Assembly (NCBI GenBank): GCA_015522935.1
Contig: WALH01000017.1
Coordinates: 1-23,332 of the forward strand
From: DHVE2 group archaeon
GTDB lineage: Archaea; Thermoplasmatota; Thermoplasmata; Thermoplasmatales; Aciduliprofundaceae
DNA length: 23,332 bases
Reading direction: 5' to 3'
The notes under the pieces were generated by a model. It did no database searches. It saw nothing but the letters and a program-made list of their open reading frames with translations, and was not told the DNA's origin. This document shows, in pieces, positions 13,708-23,138 of the stretch. The translations under genes were made by a program, and so were the position numbers. Each line of letters begins with the position of its first letter. Position 1 is the first letter of the stretch.

Positions 13708-14142
13708 TCAGTATGATTTCCGTGTTCTTTGCTGAAGATCTAAAATATCCACGATTTCCACATTGGGATTCAATCTCTGAAAAACTTTAAGGAAGAGGAG
13801 ATAGGAATCTCTTTCCACGGAGAATTCAAGCCCCACCCTTTTATACCCGTGCTCCTTGATCCAACCAACCACCGTTGCCATAAGGGATTCGGCTTCCTGA
13901 TACTCCACTACGTCTTCAATCCATGACCTTCTTTTGAATTCATCCGCCTCTCCTTCAACTACGAGCACAGTTGGTTCACCTTCAGCGGGAATTAAAAGGG
14001 AGGGGCGAAGCCACTTTGTACCCGTGAAATAGGTGAATGTTGATAGTGTTCGAATCACCGAGCCTCCAATATTGTTCTTGCGCATCAGTTCCTGAAATTT
14101 TCGCAATCTTTTTTCGAATATTTCTGGATTTCCTCTAAACAT
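13708..14142 (-). pseudogene. Stand-alone creatinase N-terminal domain (truncated Xaa-Pro peptidase)
   Basis: A 144-residue ORF matching only the N-terminal domain of M24B aminopeptidases (Xaa-Pro dipeptidase or creatinase type). Seen: FEKRLRKFQELMRKNNIGGS at the start, TFTYFTGTKWLRPSLLIPAE in the middle, and an end at IVDILDLQQRTRKSY followed by closely spaced stops (TGATAATGA). The metal-binding pita-bread domain of ~230 residues should follow. Instead the DNA runs into the 3' end of moaE, and I find no M24 motif in other frames. Start candidates are GTG 14151, ATG 14148 and ATG 14142. I used 14142, with GTGAT four bases before it. Most likely a deletion remnant, but the open frame and a TATA-like box leave open a functional domain protein. 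Confidence 0.65.
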
Positions 14143-14172
14143 GTCCATCACGAATCATATAAAAGTCACACT

Positions 14173-14180
14173 CTTTTAAA
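14173..14180 (-). promoter_or_regulatory. TATA-like box for the truncated peptidase gene
   Basis: The minus strand reads TTTAAAAG preceded by GAAAGG. It predicts an RNA start near 14151 and so a very short leader. Its presence suggests the truncated gene may still be transcribed. Confidence 0.35.
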
Positions 14181-14279
14181 CCTTTCTGGACATATTTGGG
14201 GGTTCATAACCAGTTATGTCTATACACTCCCTGTAAATGCATTGTTGTAAGATATTAAAAGTGGGGGTGAAAACGATAA

Positions 14280-14289
14280 CTTTTTTATA
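14280..14289 (+). promoter_or_regulatory. TATA-like box for aglB
   Basis: CTTTTTTATA lies about 40 bases before the aglB start. The expected RNA start is near 14310, just ahead of the GGTGAT ribosome site at 14315-14320. Confidence 0.4.
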
Positions 14290-14325
14290 GGAAACGTAAT
14301 ACCACACTGATTCCGGTGATGTTGA

Positions 14326-17300
14326 ATGGTAGGGCAAAAGTTAAGAGCAAAACTAAAAAAAGTTAACTGGGAGAATATGCGGATCCCCCTCATATTGACA
14401 TTGATAGTTATTTTTGCTATGTTTCTTAGAATCTACTGGGCAGTGGGTCCATCCATACAGTATGGGTATTCGGTATCTGGGGGATCAGATTCTTATTATC
14501 ATGAGAAAATCATATTTCACATACTTAATTCCAAGCATCAGCTTTTACACGATCCCATGCTGAATTATCCTATTGGTGTAAACAATCCCAGACCTCCACT
14601 ATTTCACTGGGCAATAGTGTTGGCTAGCTATATATTTGTTCCATTTATAGATATACAGCATGCTGCAGTTTTAATGTTAATTTTGTTTCCGGCCATATTC
14701 GGATCTCTTACAATAATCCCTGTTTATCTCCTTGGTAAAGAGGCGTTTGATCGCAGGGTAGGCATTCTTGCGGCCATCATACTTGCAATAATGCCTGCAG
14801 ATATAACAAGGAGTGTGGCTACGCAGGCGGACTGGGATGCTTTCAACTTATTTTTCATAATGCTTTCCTTTTACTTTTTCCTCAGAGCTCTCAAAACTGT
14901 AAATTACAGGCACTGGATAAAGAACTGGTTCTCTTTAAATGAAGTACGAAATGGATTGAAAATTTATGTCAGAGAAAATAAGATAAGCATGGTTTATGCA
15001 GCGCTCTCAGGGGTCTCCCTTGGAGCAGTTGCACTTGCGTGGAAGGGATACACATACGCTGTTGCTATACTTGTTATATACTTGTTGTTTCAGGTTTTTA
15101 TAAATAGATTTAGAAATAAATCTAACCTGCATATAGTATCCATAATGCTAATTTATACAATTTTCGCATTTGGAATGGCATTTCCGTGGTACTATGAAAC
15201 TGGAAGACTTGTACAGTGGTACGCAGTTCCACTTATTTTAATACTTGGAGTGTTGATTATAGGGGTTATTTTTGAGGTAACAAATAAATATCCATGGACC
15301 TTTGTATTTTTAATGGGAGGTATAATCATAGGTGCAGCCCTTGCAGTAATAAATATCTTCATGCCAGATTTATGGGCGCTCATTGTTAGTGGTCAGGGTT
15401 ATTTCGTGAAGAGCAAGCTTTATTCAACAATAGCTGAGGCACAGCCAACAACACTTAGCTATCTTGCCATGTCTTTCGGTGTTGCAGTTTTCATTTTTAC
15501 CTTTCTGGGTATAACCTACATATTATATTTATTGAAAAAAAAGAAAGAAGATTATTATCTTTTCTTTATTTTCTACTCTATCATTGCAATTTATATGGCT
15601 TTATCCGCGGCGAGGTTTATATTTAATGCTTCTCCAGCATTTGCTTTGACTGGTGCAGTAGGCGTTATATGGCTTGTTGATAGAGTACATTTGAGAGAGA
15701 CCTTTGAAGAGGTTAAAAAGTACAGAGGCAACTGGAAAAAACGTATAAAGGCAAGTCTCAAAATATCCCAACTAACAGTTATTCTCATTATAATTTTCCT
15801 CTTGATTGTTCCAATGGTATGGAATGCTGTTGATGCAGGCATACCCTATGAAACAAAGAAGAAGTATGACAAGCAGATTTATGATTCTCTTCCCTCTTTT
15901 ATGAGGCCCAACGAAACAACATACGATTCTTCGTCTCCATGGTACTTAGGCGCGTTTGGATACTCGATCCCTAAACCGACTTACCCATGGGAAAGGGCTT
16001 GGAAATGGCTAAGTGAGCAGGATAATAACACACTACCAGAGGATAGGCCCGCTTTCGTTTCATGGTGGGACTATGGTTTTGAATCAGTTGAAAAAGGAAA
16101 ACACCCTGCTGTTGCCGACAATTTTCAGAATGGCTATCAGATGGCAGCACAGATTATCACAGCACAAAATGAAAGTGAGGTTATCTCGCTTTTTATTATA
16201 CGTTTAATGGAGGGAGATTACGCGCATCACAATGGATTCAGCAGTGGAATGATAAACATCTTACACAAATATTTGAGTGATGAAGATGTTGAAGAAATTG
16301 AAGATATTTTCAAGGAACCGGCAAAATACAGAAGTATTATACTTCACAAGCCCGATTACTATGGATACTATTCCAGTGATATATCTGATAAGAACACCAT
16401 GTATGTTGCACTCAAAGGACTGCTGGCACATAAAAGTGAAGCTCTGCTTATAAATCTCTACGATGCTATAAGAAACTATACTCATAAGGATATAAGGTAT
16501 TTTGCTGTTGACTATCGGCTATTTCCCTTCTCTGGGCGTAACACGGGTATTTTTTATGCGCCGGCTAAGTTAGGTGATCGGAGAATTTATCAATATGGTG
16601 GAACAGTGGTACCTTACGACTTTTACGAGCTTAAAGCAGTAGACGATTATGGTAATGAGTATGATCTAAACAAAATTCCTGCAAATGTGCATATAGTAAA
16701 TTATAAAATTGAATACAAGCCCATGTTCTACCACTGTATGCTTTATAAAACATTTATAGGATATTCTGGAGAGGATGTAGGCAAGAGAGAAGGTATTCCG
16801 GGATTTTCCCCGGGCCTTTACAATTACTATCCAATGCAAGCGTGGAATATGACACATTTCAAACTTGTTTACAGAACTGCTTACTGGAACCCATACAAGG
16901 ATTATAAAAATCACACGAATGCTTGGGAACCTATCCCAATAGAATTGGCGCTGAAGTATCAGAGAGAGAAGAAGGGAATAGTTGAGCTGAATCCGCCCGC
17001 ATATCAGGTTTTACCGAATGATGTTGTTATGGTTAAATTTTATGAGGGTGCGATAATAGAAGGAACTGTAAAGCTAACCACAGGAGAACCTTTAAAGCAT
17101 GTGAGGGTCACGCTCTTTGATGAATTTGGTATACCACACACATCTGTGTTTACCGATGACCAAGGTCATTACAGGCTTGATGCTGTGGCGGGGAATTTAA
17201 CAATAGTAGTATCAACTAACGGTAATCTTAGTAAACTTAACATGATGGAAAAGACTGTTCTGTATAGATGGAAGGTTAATGTTACTGATGAACAGGCTAT

Positions 17301-20300
17301 GCGATTAAAACCTAACTACATCATCAAAAAAGATGTAAAAATTAAACCGTCAACATTGGATGGAGAGGTTTACTTTGATGTTAACCATAATAAGAAACTG
17401 GATGAGGGGGATAGCAAGGTGCAAAATGGAATGGTGGAGTTAGTAAATAGTACATATCACTACAACGAATCTGCCATGATATCTAATGGCTATTATGTGA
17501 TAAATGATGTGCCTCCACATACCTATAATATAAATTTGATAATTCATGGGCAGAGATTTAAAAAGGTTGCCACTGTGAGTATTGGTGCAGGAAGCAATGT
17601 GACAAAGGATATACGACTTTTACCATCCTATGTCATCGGGAACGTTACATATCCTACTGGTGAACCGGCTGCAAATGCTACAATACAGTTGCAGGGCAAT
17701 TACGCTCATTATACAGGAACAACAGATGAAAACGGTAGCTATAAGATGCTTGTGGTACCTGATAATTATACGATGGTGGTAAGTAAAGGCAGTTATTGCT
17801 CTGATAAAATAGATGTTATTGTTAACCTCTGGAACTCTACAACAACTGAAAATATAACACTACACCATGCATTTGAGATATCCGGTGTGGTTAAATATGG
17901 AGGAGAGATATTACCCCATGCAGTCATAAAAATAACGGATGAACTTATATCCCACACAGTAACAATAATTAAAACCGATGATGCTGGTAAGTTTAAAGTG
18001 GCTCTTCCGGGTGGGATTTATTCCATATACGGTCTCTGGTTTGGTGGAAATGAAAAAACATCTTACTTTAATTTAGTAAATTTAAATAAAAATATCAGTC
18101 TCGATATAAATCTCAAAAAAGCTTATAGATTTTCAGGATATGTAAATGCATCGGCCAATATATCCAATGTAGAAGTTACAGCTTTTGAAGGTACCAAGTT
18201 TTACATAGGGTTTGCTAACTTTACAGGATACTTTGAAGTCTATTTACCTGAAGGCAGATACAGTGTGGGGTTTTTAGGGTATGATGAAGAAAATCGCCCT
18301 TATTTTGGTAGGATGGTTATTGATCTTAAAAAGGACGTTTATACAAGGGTGATTCTTCATAGAGCTTACAATATAACAGGATATGTATATGTAGGAAAGG
18401 AGAGGATTACCAATGGGCTTCTTTTCCTTGGTGACGATAAAGGTAATTATGAAGTTAGAAATATACCACCAGTAGGAGAATTTAAACTGGCAACCAACAT
18501 AAATTACAATATACATGCAATGGTGTGGGGATACACCCAGATCAACGAAACAAAAAATAGCAGTGGGGTAATAATAAACGTAGTACCCAATAAAGTTGCG
18601 GTAAAAGGTTTTTTAATTAGAGACAGAATGATTAACGATTTACCGGTGAATATCAGATTCAAATCCCTTAATGGAAGCTATAACGTTACATTAAAAAACA
18701 TCACATCATCGTACACAGCATATTTATTACCAGGCAATTACACCATATCCCTATTTGGATATGATAGGATATATCAGATTCAAGAAAAAGATCTTATTGT
18801 ACCTCTTGGATACACTACTTTAAATAGAAATATATCCTTCACCGCCAAAGCTCATATAGTAGTTGTCACAATGGCATCAAGTATAACATGGTTCCAAAAC
18901 GGCTTTAACAAAACGATGGGAAAAATCATTGATATACCTGTTGGGAAATATGCAATATATGGTAAAAATGCGACTTCTGCAGCTATCAAAAAGGTAAATA
19001 TAACTCAGAACTGCACAATAGAACTTTCATTGAAAAAGGGATATATGATAAATTTGAATGTAAAAAACTATTCTGAAAATGCACCTCTAATAAGAATACT
19101 GAGCAGTTACGGAAACATCAGTATAAAAAGGTATCCTGTAATTCTGCCTGAAGGACAATATAACTTCACCTTCTTCCGAATTAAATTTGAAAATGGTATG
19201 TACTATGATTATTACGGATTTAATAACACATATATAGATAAAAATGTAACGGTTAACGTAACTGTGAAATCTGTAAAAATACTCTCCCATGTTCTTGGTA
19301 GTGTTGTTGAAAACAGTAAATACATATCTAACTGCAGGCTCGAGTTCATAGCTCAGGAAAAGGGAAAAATGAATATTAGTGCTGTAACGGATTCTACAGG
19401 GCATTTTGGTTTATATATAACTCCCGGAAAATACTTGCTTTATACATCTTTTGTTGATGGTGGTGTTGAATATTCTAATTTTTCTCTATTGAACATAATG
19501 AATCATACTGAAAATCTTCAAATCACACTTAGTAAAGGTTACTCGGTGAGTGGAGGGGTATATTTAGGCGATGAAAATATTGATTTAATGATAACTTTAA
19601 GGGGCAGGGGGGCTTCAATGAACATTTATGCATCCGGTTATTATAATATTATTCTCCCCAAAGGAAATTACACAATCTCTGCACATATAGAGAGATACGA
19701 ATATTCTAAGAACGTGATGTATCTCTTCTCCAAATCATTTAATTTAACTGGGGATACCTTTGTCAATGTAAAGCTTCAGAGACAATCCATTCATAGAATT
19801 GATCTAAAACCTTTTTCATATGATAATATTGTTTCTCCAAATACTACAATGGATGCAATAATTCAGGTGAAAAACACTGGAAATTCCATTGAAAATATAA
19901 AATTTGAAGGTTTAAATGGATGGATTGTGAAAAACAAGGAAAAAACAATAATATACCCCGATGAAATAAAGTATGTAACTGTGCACCTCAAAGTTCCTAA
20001 GAATGCCAGATATGGAAGGGATCAAGTTCAGCTCCGAGCACTTTACTCTGGAGAAACTAGTGATGTCTATCTAACTGTAAATGTTACAGCTATTCATTCT
20101 ACAATATTAAGTAGTGAGCTTAAAGGATGGATGAACAATAGTCTGGTGTATACAGTAAAAATTGAAAACAAAGGTAACAGATGGATGAATTACACAATTT
20201 CTGTGTTGAATGCAGAATCTCTTCGTGCCAAGGGCTGGGCTGTAAAAATATTTGTCGTGGGGCATCAAAGGTCTTGGATAAACATATCATCCTTTGCATC

Positions 20301-20562
20301 TGGTTTTGTAGAAGTAAGAATATACGCAATCAGAGATAAACCATCCACTGTTGAGCCACTAATGTTAGGAATATTGGGAGAAAAAGAATATATAATGAAA
20401 CTTAAACTTGTGCATCCTCAGATCTCCACAGCAACCCTTTATGTTACTGGGAATGATGTACATAATTATACTGGAGTTGAGGTACCAGTTTACTATTATA
20501 TTCTATGGATTATTGCCGCCGCTATGATAGTAATCCTCATAATTGGAGGTAGGAGGAAATGA
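14326..20562 (+). CDS. aglB: Giant AglB oligosaccharyltransferase (STT3 family)
   Basis: AglB transfers lipid-linked glycan to Asn of N-x-S/T sequons on the outer face of the membrane. Seen: a multi-helix membrane domain at about 17-505. The first loop carries GGSDSYYHEK (Asp55, the D-x-x-Y-H type), and a second acidic motif DWD lies at 169-171. The hallmark WWDYG is at 580-584, followed by a globular domain to about 905. I do not see a canonical DxxK motif. Residues ~906-2078 are extra. They hold carboxypeptidase-regulatory/Cna-B-like modules (about 910-975 and 1104-1180), an SdrD-like DVNHNKKLDEGDS unit near 1017, about eight repeats of the type LPxGxYxI, two CARDB/NEW3-like domains (about 1830-2030) and a last membrane helix before GGRRK. 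More than 40 sequons lie in the extension. Usual length is 800-1000. Start: ATG five bases after GGTGAT. Confidence 0.93.
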   Translation: MVGQKLRAKLKKVNWENMRIPLILTLIVIFAMFLRIYWAVGPSIQYGYSVSGGSDSYYHEKIIFHILNSKHQLLHDPMLNYPIGVNNPRPPLFHWAIVLASYIFVPFIDIQHAAVLMLILFPAIFGSLTIIPVYLLGKEAFDRRVGILAAIILAIMPADITRSVATQADWDAFNLFFIMLSFYFFLRALKTVNYRHWIKNWFSLNEVRNGLKIYVRENKISMVYAALSGVSLGAVALAWKGYTYAVAILVIYLLFQVFINRFRNKSNLHIVSIMLIYTIFAFGMAFPWYYETGRLVQWYAVPLILILGVLIIGVIFEVTNKYPWTFVFLMGGIIIGAALAVINIFMPDLWALIVSGQGYFVKSKLYSTIAEAQPTTLSYLAMSFGVAVFIFTFLGITYILYLLKKKKEDYYLFFIFYSIIAIYMALSAARFIFNASPAFALTGAVGVIWLVDRVHLRETFEEVKKYRGNWKKRIKASLKISQLTVILIIIFLLIVPMVWNAVDAGIPYETKKKYDKQIYDSLPSFMRPNETTYDSSSPWYLGAFGYSIPKPTYPWERAWKWLSEQDNNTLPEDRPAFVSWWDYGFESVEKGKHPAVADNFQNGYQMAAQIITAQNESEVISLFIIRLMEGDYAHHNGFSSGMINILHKYLSDEDVEEIEDIFKEPAKYRSIILHKPDYYGYYSSDISDKNTMYVALKGLLAHKSEALLINLYDAIRNYTHKDIRYFAVDYRLFPFSGRNTGIFYAPAKLGDRRIYQYGGTVVPYDFYELKAVDDYGNEYDLNKIPANVHIVNYKIEYKPMFYHCMLYKTFIGYSGEDVGKREGIPGFSPGLYNYYPMQAWNMTHFKLVYRTAYWNPYKDYKNHTNAWEPIPIELALKYQREKKGIVELNPPAYQVLPNDVVMVKFYEGAIIEGTVKLTTGEPLKHVRVTLFDEFGIPHTSVFTDDQGHYRLDAVAGNLTIVVSTNGNLSKLNMMEKTVLYRWKVNVTDEQAMRLKPNYIIKKDVKIKPSTLDGEVYFDVNHNKKLDEGDSKVQNGMVELVNSTYHYNESAMISNGYYVINDVPPHTYNINLIIHGQRFKKVATVSIGAGSNVTKDIRLLPSYVIGNVTYPTGEPAANATIQLQGNYAHYTGTTDENGSYKMLVVPDNYTMVVSKGSYCSDKIDVIVNLWNSTTTENITLHHAFEISGVVKYGGEILPHAVIKITDELISHTVTIIKTDDAGKFKVALPGGIYSIYGLWFGGNEKTSYFNLVNLNKNISLDINLKKAYRFSGYVNASANISNVEVTAFEGTKFYIGFANFTGYFEVYLPEGRYSVGFLGYDEENRPYFGRMVIDLKKDVYTRVILHRAYNITGYVYVGKERITNGLLFLGDDKGNYEVRNIPPVGEFKLATNINYNIHAMVWGYTQINETKNSSGVIINVVPNKVAVKGFLIRDRMINDLPVNIRFKSLNGSYNVTLKNITSSYTAYLLPGNYTISLFGYDRIYQIQEKDLIVPLGYTTLNRNISFTAKAHIVVVTMASSITWFQNGFNKTMGKIIDIPVGKYAIYGKNATSAAIKKVNITQNCTIELSLKKGYMINLNVKNYSENAPLIRILSSYGNISIKRYPVILPEGQYNFTFFRIKFENGMYYDYYGFNNTYIDKNVTVNVTVKSVKILSHVLGSVVENSKYISNCRLEFIAQEKGKMNISAVTDSTGHFGLYITPGKYLLYTSFVDGGVEYSNFSLLNIMNHTENLQITLSKGYSVSGGVYLGDENIDLMITLRGRGASMNIYASGYYNIILPKGNYTISAHIERYEYSKNVMYLFSKSFNLTGDTFVNVKLQRQSIHRIDLKPFSYDNIVSPNTTMDAIIQVKNTGNSIENIKFEGLNGWIVKNKEKTIIYPDEIKYVTVHLKVPKNARYGRDQVQLRALYSGETSDVYLTVNVTAIHSTILSSELKGWMNNSLVYTVKIENKGNRWMNYTISVLNAESLRAKGWAVKIFVVGHQRSWINISSFASGFVEVRIYAIRDKPSTVEPLMLGILGEKEYIMKLKLVHPQISTATLYVTGNDVHNYTGVEVPVYYYILWIIAAAMIVILIIGGRRK

Positions 20563-21326
20563 AAAAAATCATGGTTATAATATCGGTCCTTTTACTGCTC
20601 ACCATGTATACTGCTATTCCCGGGAAAGGTGCTATGACTTCAGGGATATTTGTAAAGGGACCCACTGTGGTGGCAACAAATACAACTGCGCATTACAAAG
20701 TTACACTTTCCAGCATTTTTGATGTATATAGGTGCACACTTATAGTTGCTGGAGAAAATCTTACAGGTGCTAGCCCCACAGATCAGGTGAGTAAAGTTAG
20801 CTATGTGGGAGAATTTGATTTTGAGGTGAAAACACCAAAAGAGCCACAGCGGATTTACCTAGATTTTAAGGTATTTGGAACTTTAAATTCAACAGGAAAG
20901 ACGAAAATTTTTGAAAAGAAACTTGCTGTAGATGTCAAAGAACCATTTGTGATTCATGGCTCTGTAAAAAATATAGAAAATTATACTCTGAGGAATGTAA
21001 CAGTATATTTCTATGTGGACAGCAATCCAGTTGGTAATATAACCTTAGATAAAATTGATCCCAATTCTACAAAAACCTTCACCTACAATTGGATACCGAA
21101 TGTGAATGGAGGTGAACATGTACTTGTTATGAAGGTGATGAATGATGGTGTAATCTTTAATAATGGAAAAAATGTATATTCTATGGAAATATACATTGGT
21201 ACAGTTCCATCCTATGATTGGATTATGTATAGTGCAGTAACTGTTCTTGTTATTGTATCCACCCTCTACTTTATTGTTTTCCTTGGAAAAAGAAAGAAAA
21301 GAACAGGGCCTAAATGGAAAAAATGA
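20559..21326 (+). CDS. Secreted membrane-anchored protein coupled to AglB
   Basis: A 255-residue protein whose ATG overlaps the aglB stop (ATGA), so translation is almost surely coupled. GGAGG lies just upstream inside aglB. Seen: a signal peptide at about 1-25 (KKIMVIISVLLLLTMYTAIP). Two beta-rich, probably Ig-like domains follow, the second (about 125-215) resembling CARDB with VKNIENYTLRNVTVYFYVDS. A membrane helix at about 224-246 ends in a strongly basic cytoplasmic tail. There are at least six N-x-S/T sequons outside. I know no named family. Inference: the same topology as the extension of AglB, together with coupling, makes it a candidate accessory subunit or dedicated substrate of the oligosaccharyltransferase. 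Confidence 0.85.
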   Translation: MKKIMVIISVLLLLTMYTAIPGKGAMTSGIFVKGPTVVATNTTAHYKVTLSSIFDVYRCTLIVAGENLTGASPTDQVSKVSYVGEFDFEVKTPKEPQRIYLDFKVFGTLNSTGKTKIFEKKLAVDVKEPFVIHGSVKNIENYTLRNVTVYFYVDSNPVGNITLDKIDPNSTKTFTYNWIPNVNGGEHVLVMKVMNDGVIFNNGKNVYSMEIYIGTVPSYDWIMYSAVTVLVIVSTLYFIVFLGKRKKRTGPKWKK

Positions 21327-21333
21327 TGGCTTA

Positions 21334-21858
21334 CTATATATAGAGAGTTACAAAATAATTGTTTATAGATGTGAGATGCTCGTATCTCTTATTTAGAGGT
21401 AAAACAAGATAACCGAATATTGAATGATACCTTTTGAACATAGACATAGATTCTATATCCACAAATCCAAGATTCATATAGAATTTTTTTGATAGTTGAG
21501 TTAGAGGTTTTGTTATCACGTATTCAGGCGTGGCATAAATTCCAAGAAGAAAAAGTTTGTATCCAATCTTTCGCCCTCTCATTTCTCTGTATGTTTCTTG
21601 GGCCCTTAGAACATTAACTATATTTGGCATTTCTTCCCATGGTTCTATATAAATGAATCCCATAATAGTCTTATTATCTACAGCCACTATAAAGGTAGGC
21701 CTTGGAAATTTACGAAGCCAGACCTTAAATGTTTCATGGTAATCTATAATCCCATATAGTTTGAAAAAATCAAGATCAACTATTTTGAACTCATCAACAT
21801 CTGCAGGTTCATCCAGTAAATAATATTTTGTCTGTGTATCCTTGGCGAGTATATCCAA
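21334..21858 (-). CDS. GNAT-family N-acetyltransferase
   Basis: A 174-residue protein with the GNAT fold. Seen: the core strand FIVAVDNKTIMGFIYIEPW (about 56-74), followed by the acetyl-CoA loop RGRKIGYKLFLLG (about 94-106), a form of R/Q-x-x-G-x-G/A. NLGFVDIESMSMFKRY near the C terminus is also typical. The substrate (protein N terminus, small amine or antibiotic) cannot be told. The start is TTG at 21858, with GGTGAT five bases before it. It converges on the aglB partner gene with only 7 bases between the stops, and lies 28 bases downstream of the paralog pair, so it may belong to that transcript. Confidence 0.8.
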   Translation of the reverse strand: MDILAKDTQTKYYLLDEPADVDEFKIVDLDFFKLYGIIDYHETFKVWLRKFPRPTFIVAVDNKTIMGFIYIEPWEEMPNIVNVLRAQETYREMRGRKIGYKLFLLGIYATPEYVITKPLTQLSKKFYMNLGFVDIESMSMFKRYHSIFGYLVLPLNKRYEHLTSINNYFVTLYI

Positions 21859-21886
21859 CGATGATCACCTGATAAAAATAAAAAAA

Positions 21887-22507
21887 TTATTGTAAAGTAT
21901 AAATAACCCAGACAGCTGCATTGTTTCTTAAAATCATGTTCAGTTGAGTTCTAGTTATTTTTGCTTTCTCAAGTAGTATGGGTAGCCATTCCTCTGGGGC
22001 AATTTTCTTAGAGCCATCTGGTGAAACTGTTGCTATATGGGCAACCTGTATTTTCTTTCCGTTTACTGTTATTTTTTCAGCAGCAGCTTTTCTGTAGGTT
22101 TGTATAATTATATCTCCAGTTTCTATGGCTGTGGGTGTAACTCTTGAATTGTAGTATTCGGCTACATCCTTATGTATTTTTGGGAACTCCCCAATCCTTT
22201 TAGTGTATTCTTTCCAGCCACGTAGAAATGGGCTTTCAACCGTGACCATGCAATTTTCTGAGGCTGCGTAAACTTTTTCAAATGCTGTGAGAATGGATTC
22301 ACTCTTCACAAGAGCATCAATAAAATCCTCCCATTTTGTGTACTCTTCCTCAGGCATAGTTCTTGCGAGAGAGTAAGCTAAACTCATAAGATAATTGTTC
22401 ATCCCTGCGGCACCCTGCTTATCTGCAATATCTTCTAAAAATAGGTATGTGGCAATGTCAACCATGGGATTATCTAAGATTTCCTGATAGCCCTCTATAT
22501 TCTTCAT
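21887..22507 (-). CDS. Uncharacterised protein, paralog A of a tandem pair
   Basis: A 206-residue soluble protein that I do not recognise. It is homologous along its length to the protein encoded just upstream. Shared landmarks: an N-terminal helical part (ATYLFLEDIADKQGAAG against ALVSLIQDMSEKAGVEG), a W-x-x-F-x-x-A-L segment near residue 60, PKIHKDVAEYYN against PKADKQVADEYN near 133, and a final LRNNAAVWVIY against LRNYACVFALV. It has a single Cys near residue 88 and lacks the CxxC of its partner. Its ATG overlaps the partner's TGA (ATGA), so the two are co-translated and may form a heteromer. There is no signal peptide or membrane helix. Confidence 0.75.
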   Translation of the reverse strand: MKNIEGYQEILDNPMVDIATYLFLEDIADKQGAAGMNNYLMSLAYSLARTMPEEEYTKWEDFIDALVKSESILTAFEKVYAASENCMVTVESPFLRGWKEYTKRIGEFPKIHKDVAEYYNSRVTPTAIETGDIIIQTYRKAAAEKITVNGKKIQVAHIATVSPDGSKKIAPEEWLPILLEKAKITRTQLNMILRNNAAVWVIYTLQ

Positions 22508-23133
22508 TCTTCACTCACCTCCCCTTTAAGACGGGCACCTTTCATAACCAGCGCAAAAACGCACGCATAGTTTCTCAGCAAGCTGCGTACATATTCTTTA
22601 TTTATTCCTATTTTCTTCAGATTTTCCTCATCTATCTTGGTTTCGCCGGTAAATCCCCTGTTGGCCAGCTGCAGCGCTTCAAGAGGTTGCCCTGCAATTG
22701 TTATATTTTTGGCAACCTCCTCTCTGAATTTCGTATGTATTATGCAGAAGTTGCAAACTGCTATATCCCTGTATGTCATATTGTATTCATCTGCAACCTG
22801 CTTATCCGCCTTTGGTAGTTGCCCGACACTGTACCTCACACGCAGTATGGTGGGCTCAAATACGCATTTTTCAACTGCATAGAGATATCCCACCACATCT
22901 CCGTCCACATCAGTTATGGCAAGATCAGTCAGGGCAATTACATTTCCCTCTATTGAAAATGCCGTTCTTCCTTCTCTCAGAGCTACATTGAAAGATGGCC
23001 ACCCCATGTACGCCTCTTTACCCATCCTTTTTGCCAAGTTCTCCCCAACGCGGAGCCAGTACTGTATCGTTCCTTCCACACCTGCCTTTTCACTCATATC
23101 TTGTATGAGTGATACCAAGGCCACATCTAACAT
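22504..23133 (-). CDS. Uncharacterised protein, paralog B with a CxxC motif
   Basis: A protein of about 209 residues, paralogous to the gene that follows it. Seen: four or more Cys absent from the partner, including AVCNFC (a CxxC, near 142-145), VEKCVF near 108 and NYACVF near 192. A metal, Fe-S or thiol role is therefore possible for this half of the pair. A PKADKQVADEYN segment aligns with the partner. The start was taken at ATG 23133 because GGAGGTGA lies about six bases before it; GTG at 23142 would extend it by three residues. It follows the winged-helix gene by 5 bases, so the regulator and both paralogs form one unit. I cannot name the family. Confidence 0.75.
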   Translation of the reverse strand: MLDVALVSLIQDMSEKAGVEGTIQYWLRVGENLAKRMGKEAYMGWPSFNVALREGRTAFSIEGNVIALTDLAITDVDGDVVGYLYAVEKCVFEPTILRVRYSVGQLPKADKQVADEYNMTYRDIAVCNFCIIHTKFREEVAKNITIAGQPLEALQLANRGFTGETKIDEENLKKIGINKEYVRSLLRNYACVFALVMKGARLKGEVSEE

Positions 23134-23138
23134 TTTTT

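Noticed and set aside
13665..13790. Possible 41-residue membrane peptide starting at GTG after moaE
   Set aside because: It has one hydrophobic segment (FFWIIISMISVFFA), but the ribosome site is weak and most of it lies opposite the end of the truncated peptidase gene. Chance cannot be excluded.
17041..19800. Tandem DNA repeats in the aglB extension
   Set aside because: The modules resemble one another only in protein pattern. I saw no repeated DNA blocks, so this is old duplication of domains rather than a DNA repeat array.
14326..20562. The long aglB frame as two genes joined by a sequencing error
   Set aside because: The frame is open without interruption, and no ribosome site or signal peptide was noticed near residue 906. 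The extension begins directly after the globular domain and ends in its own membrane helix.
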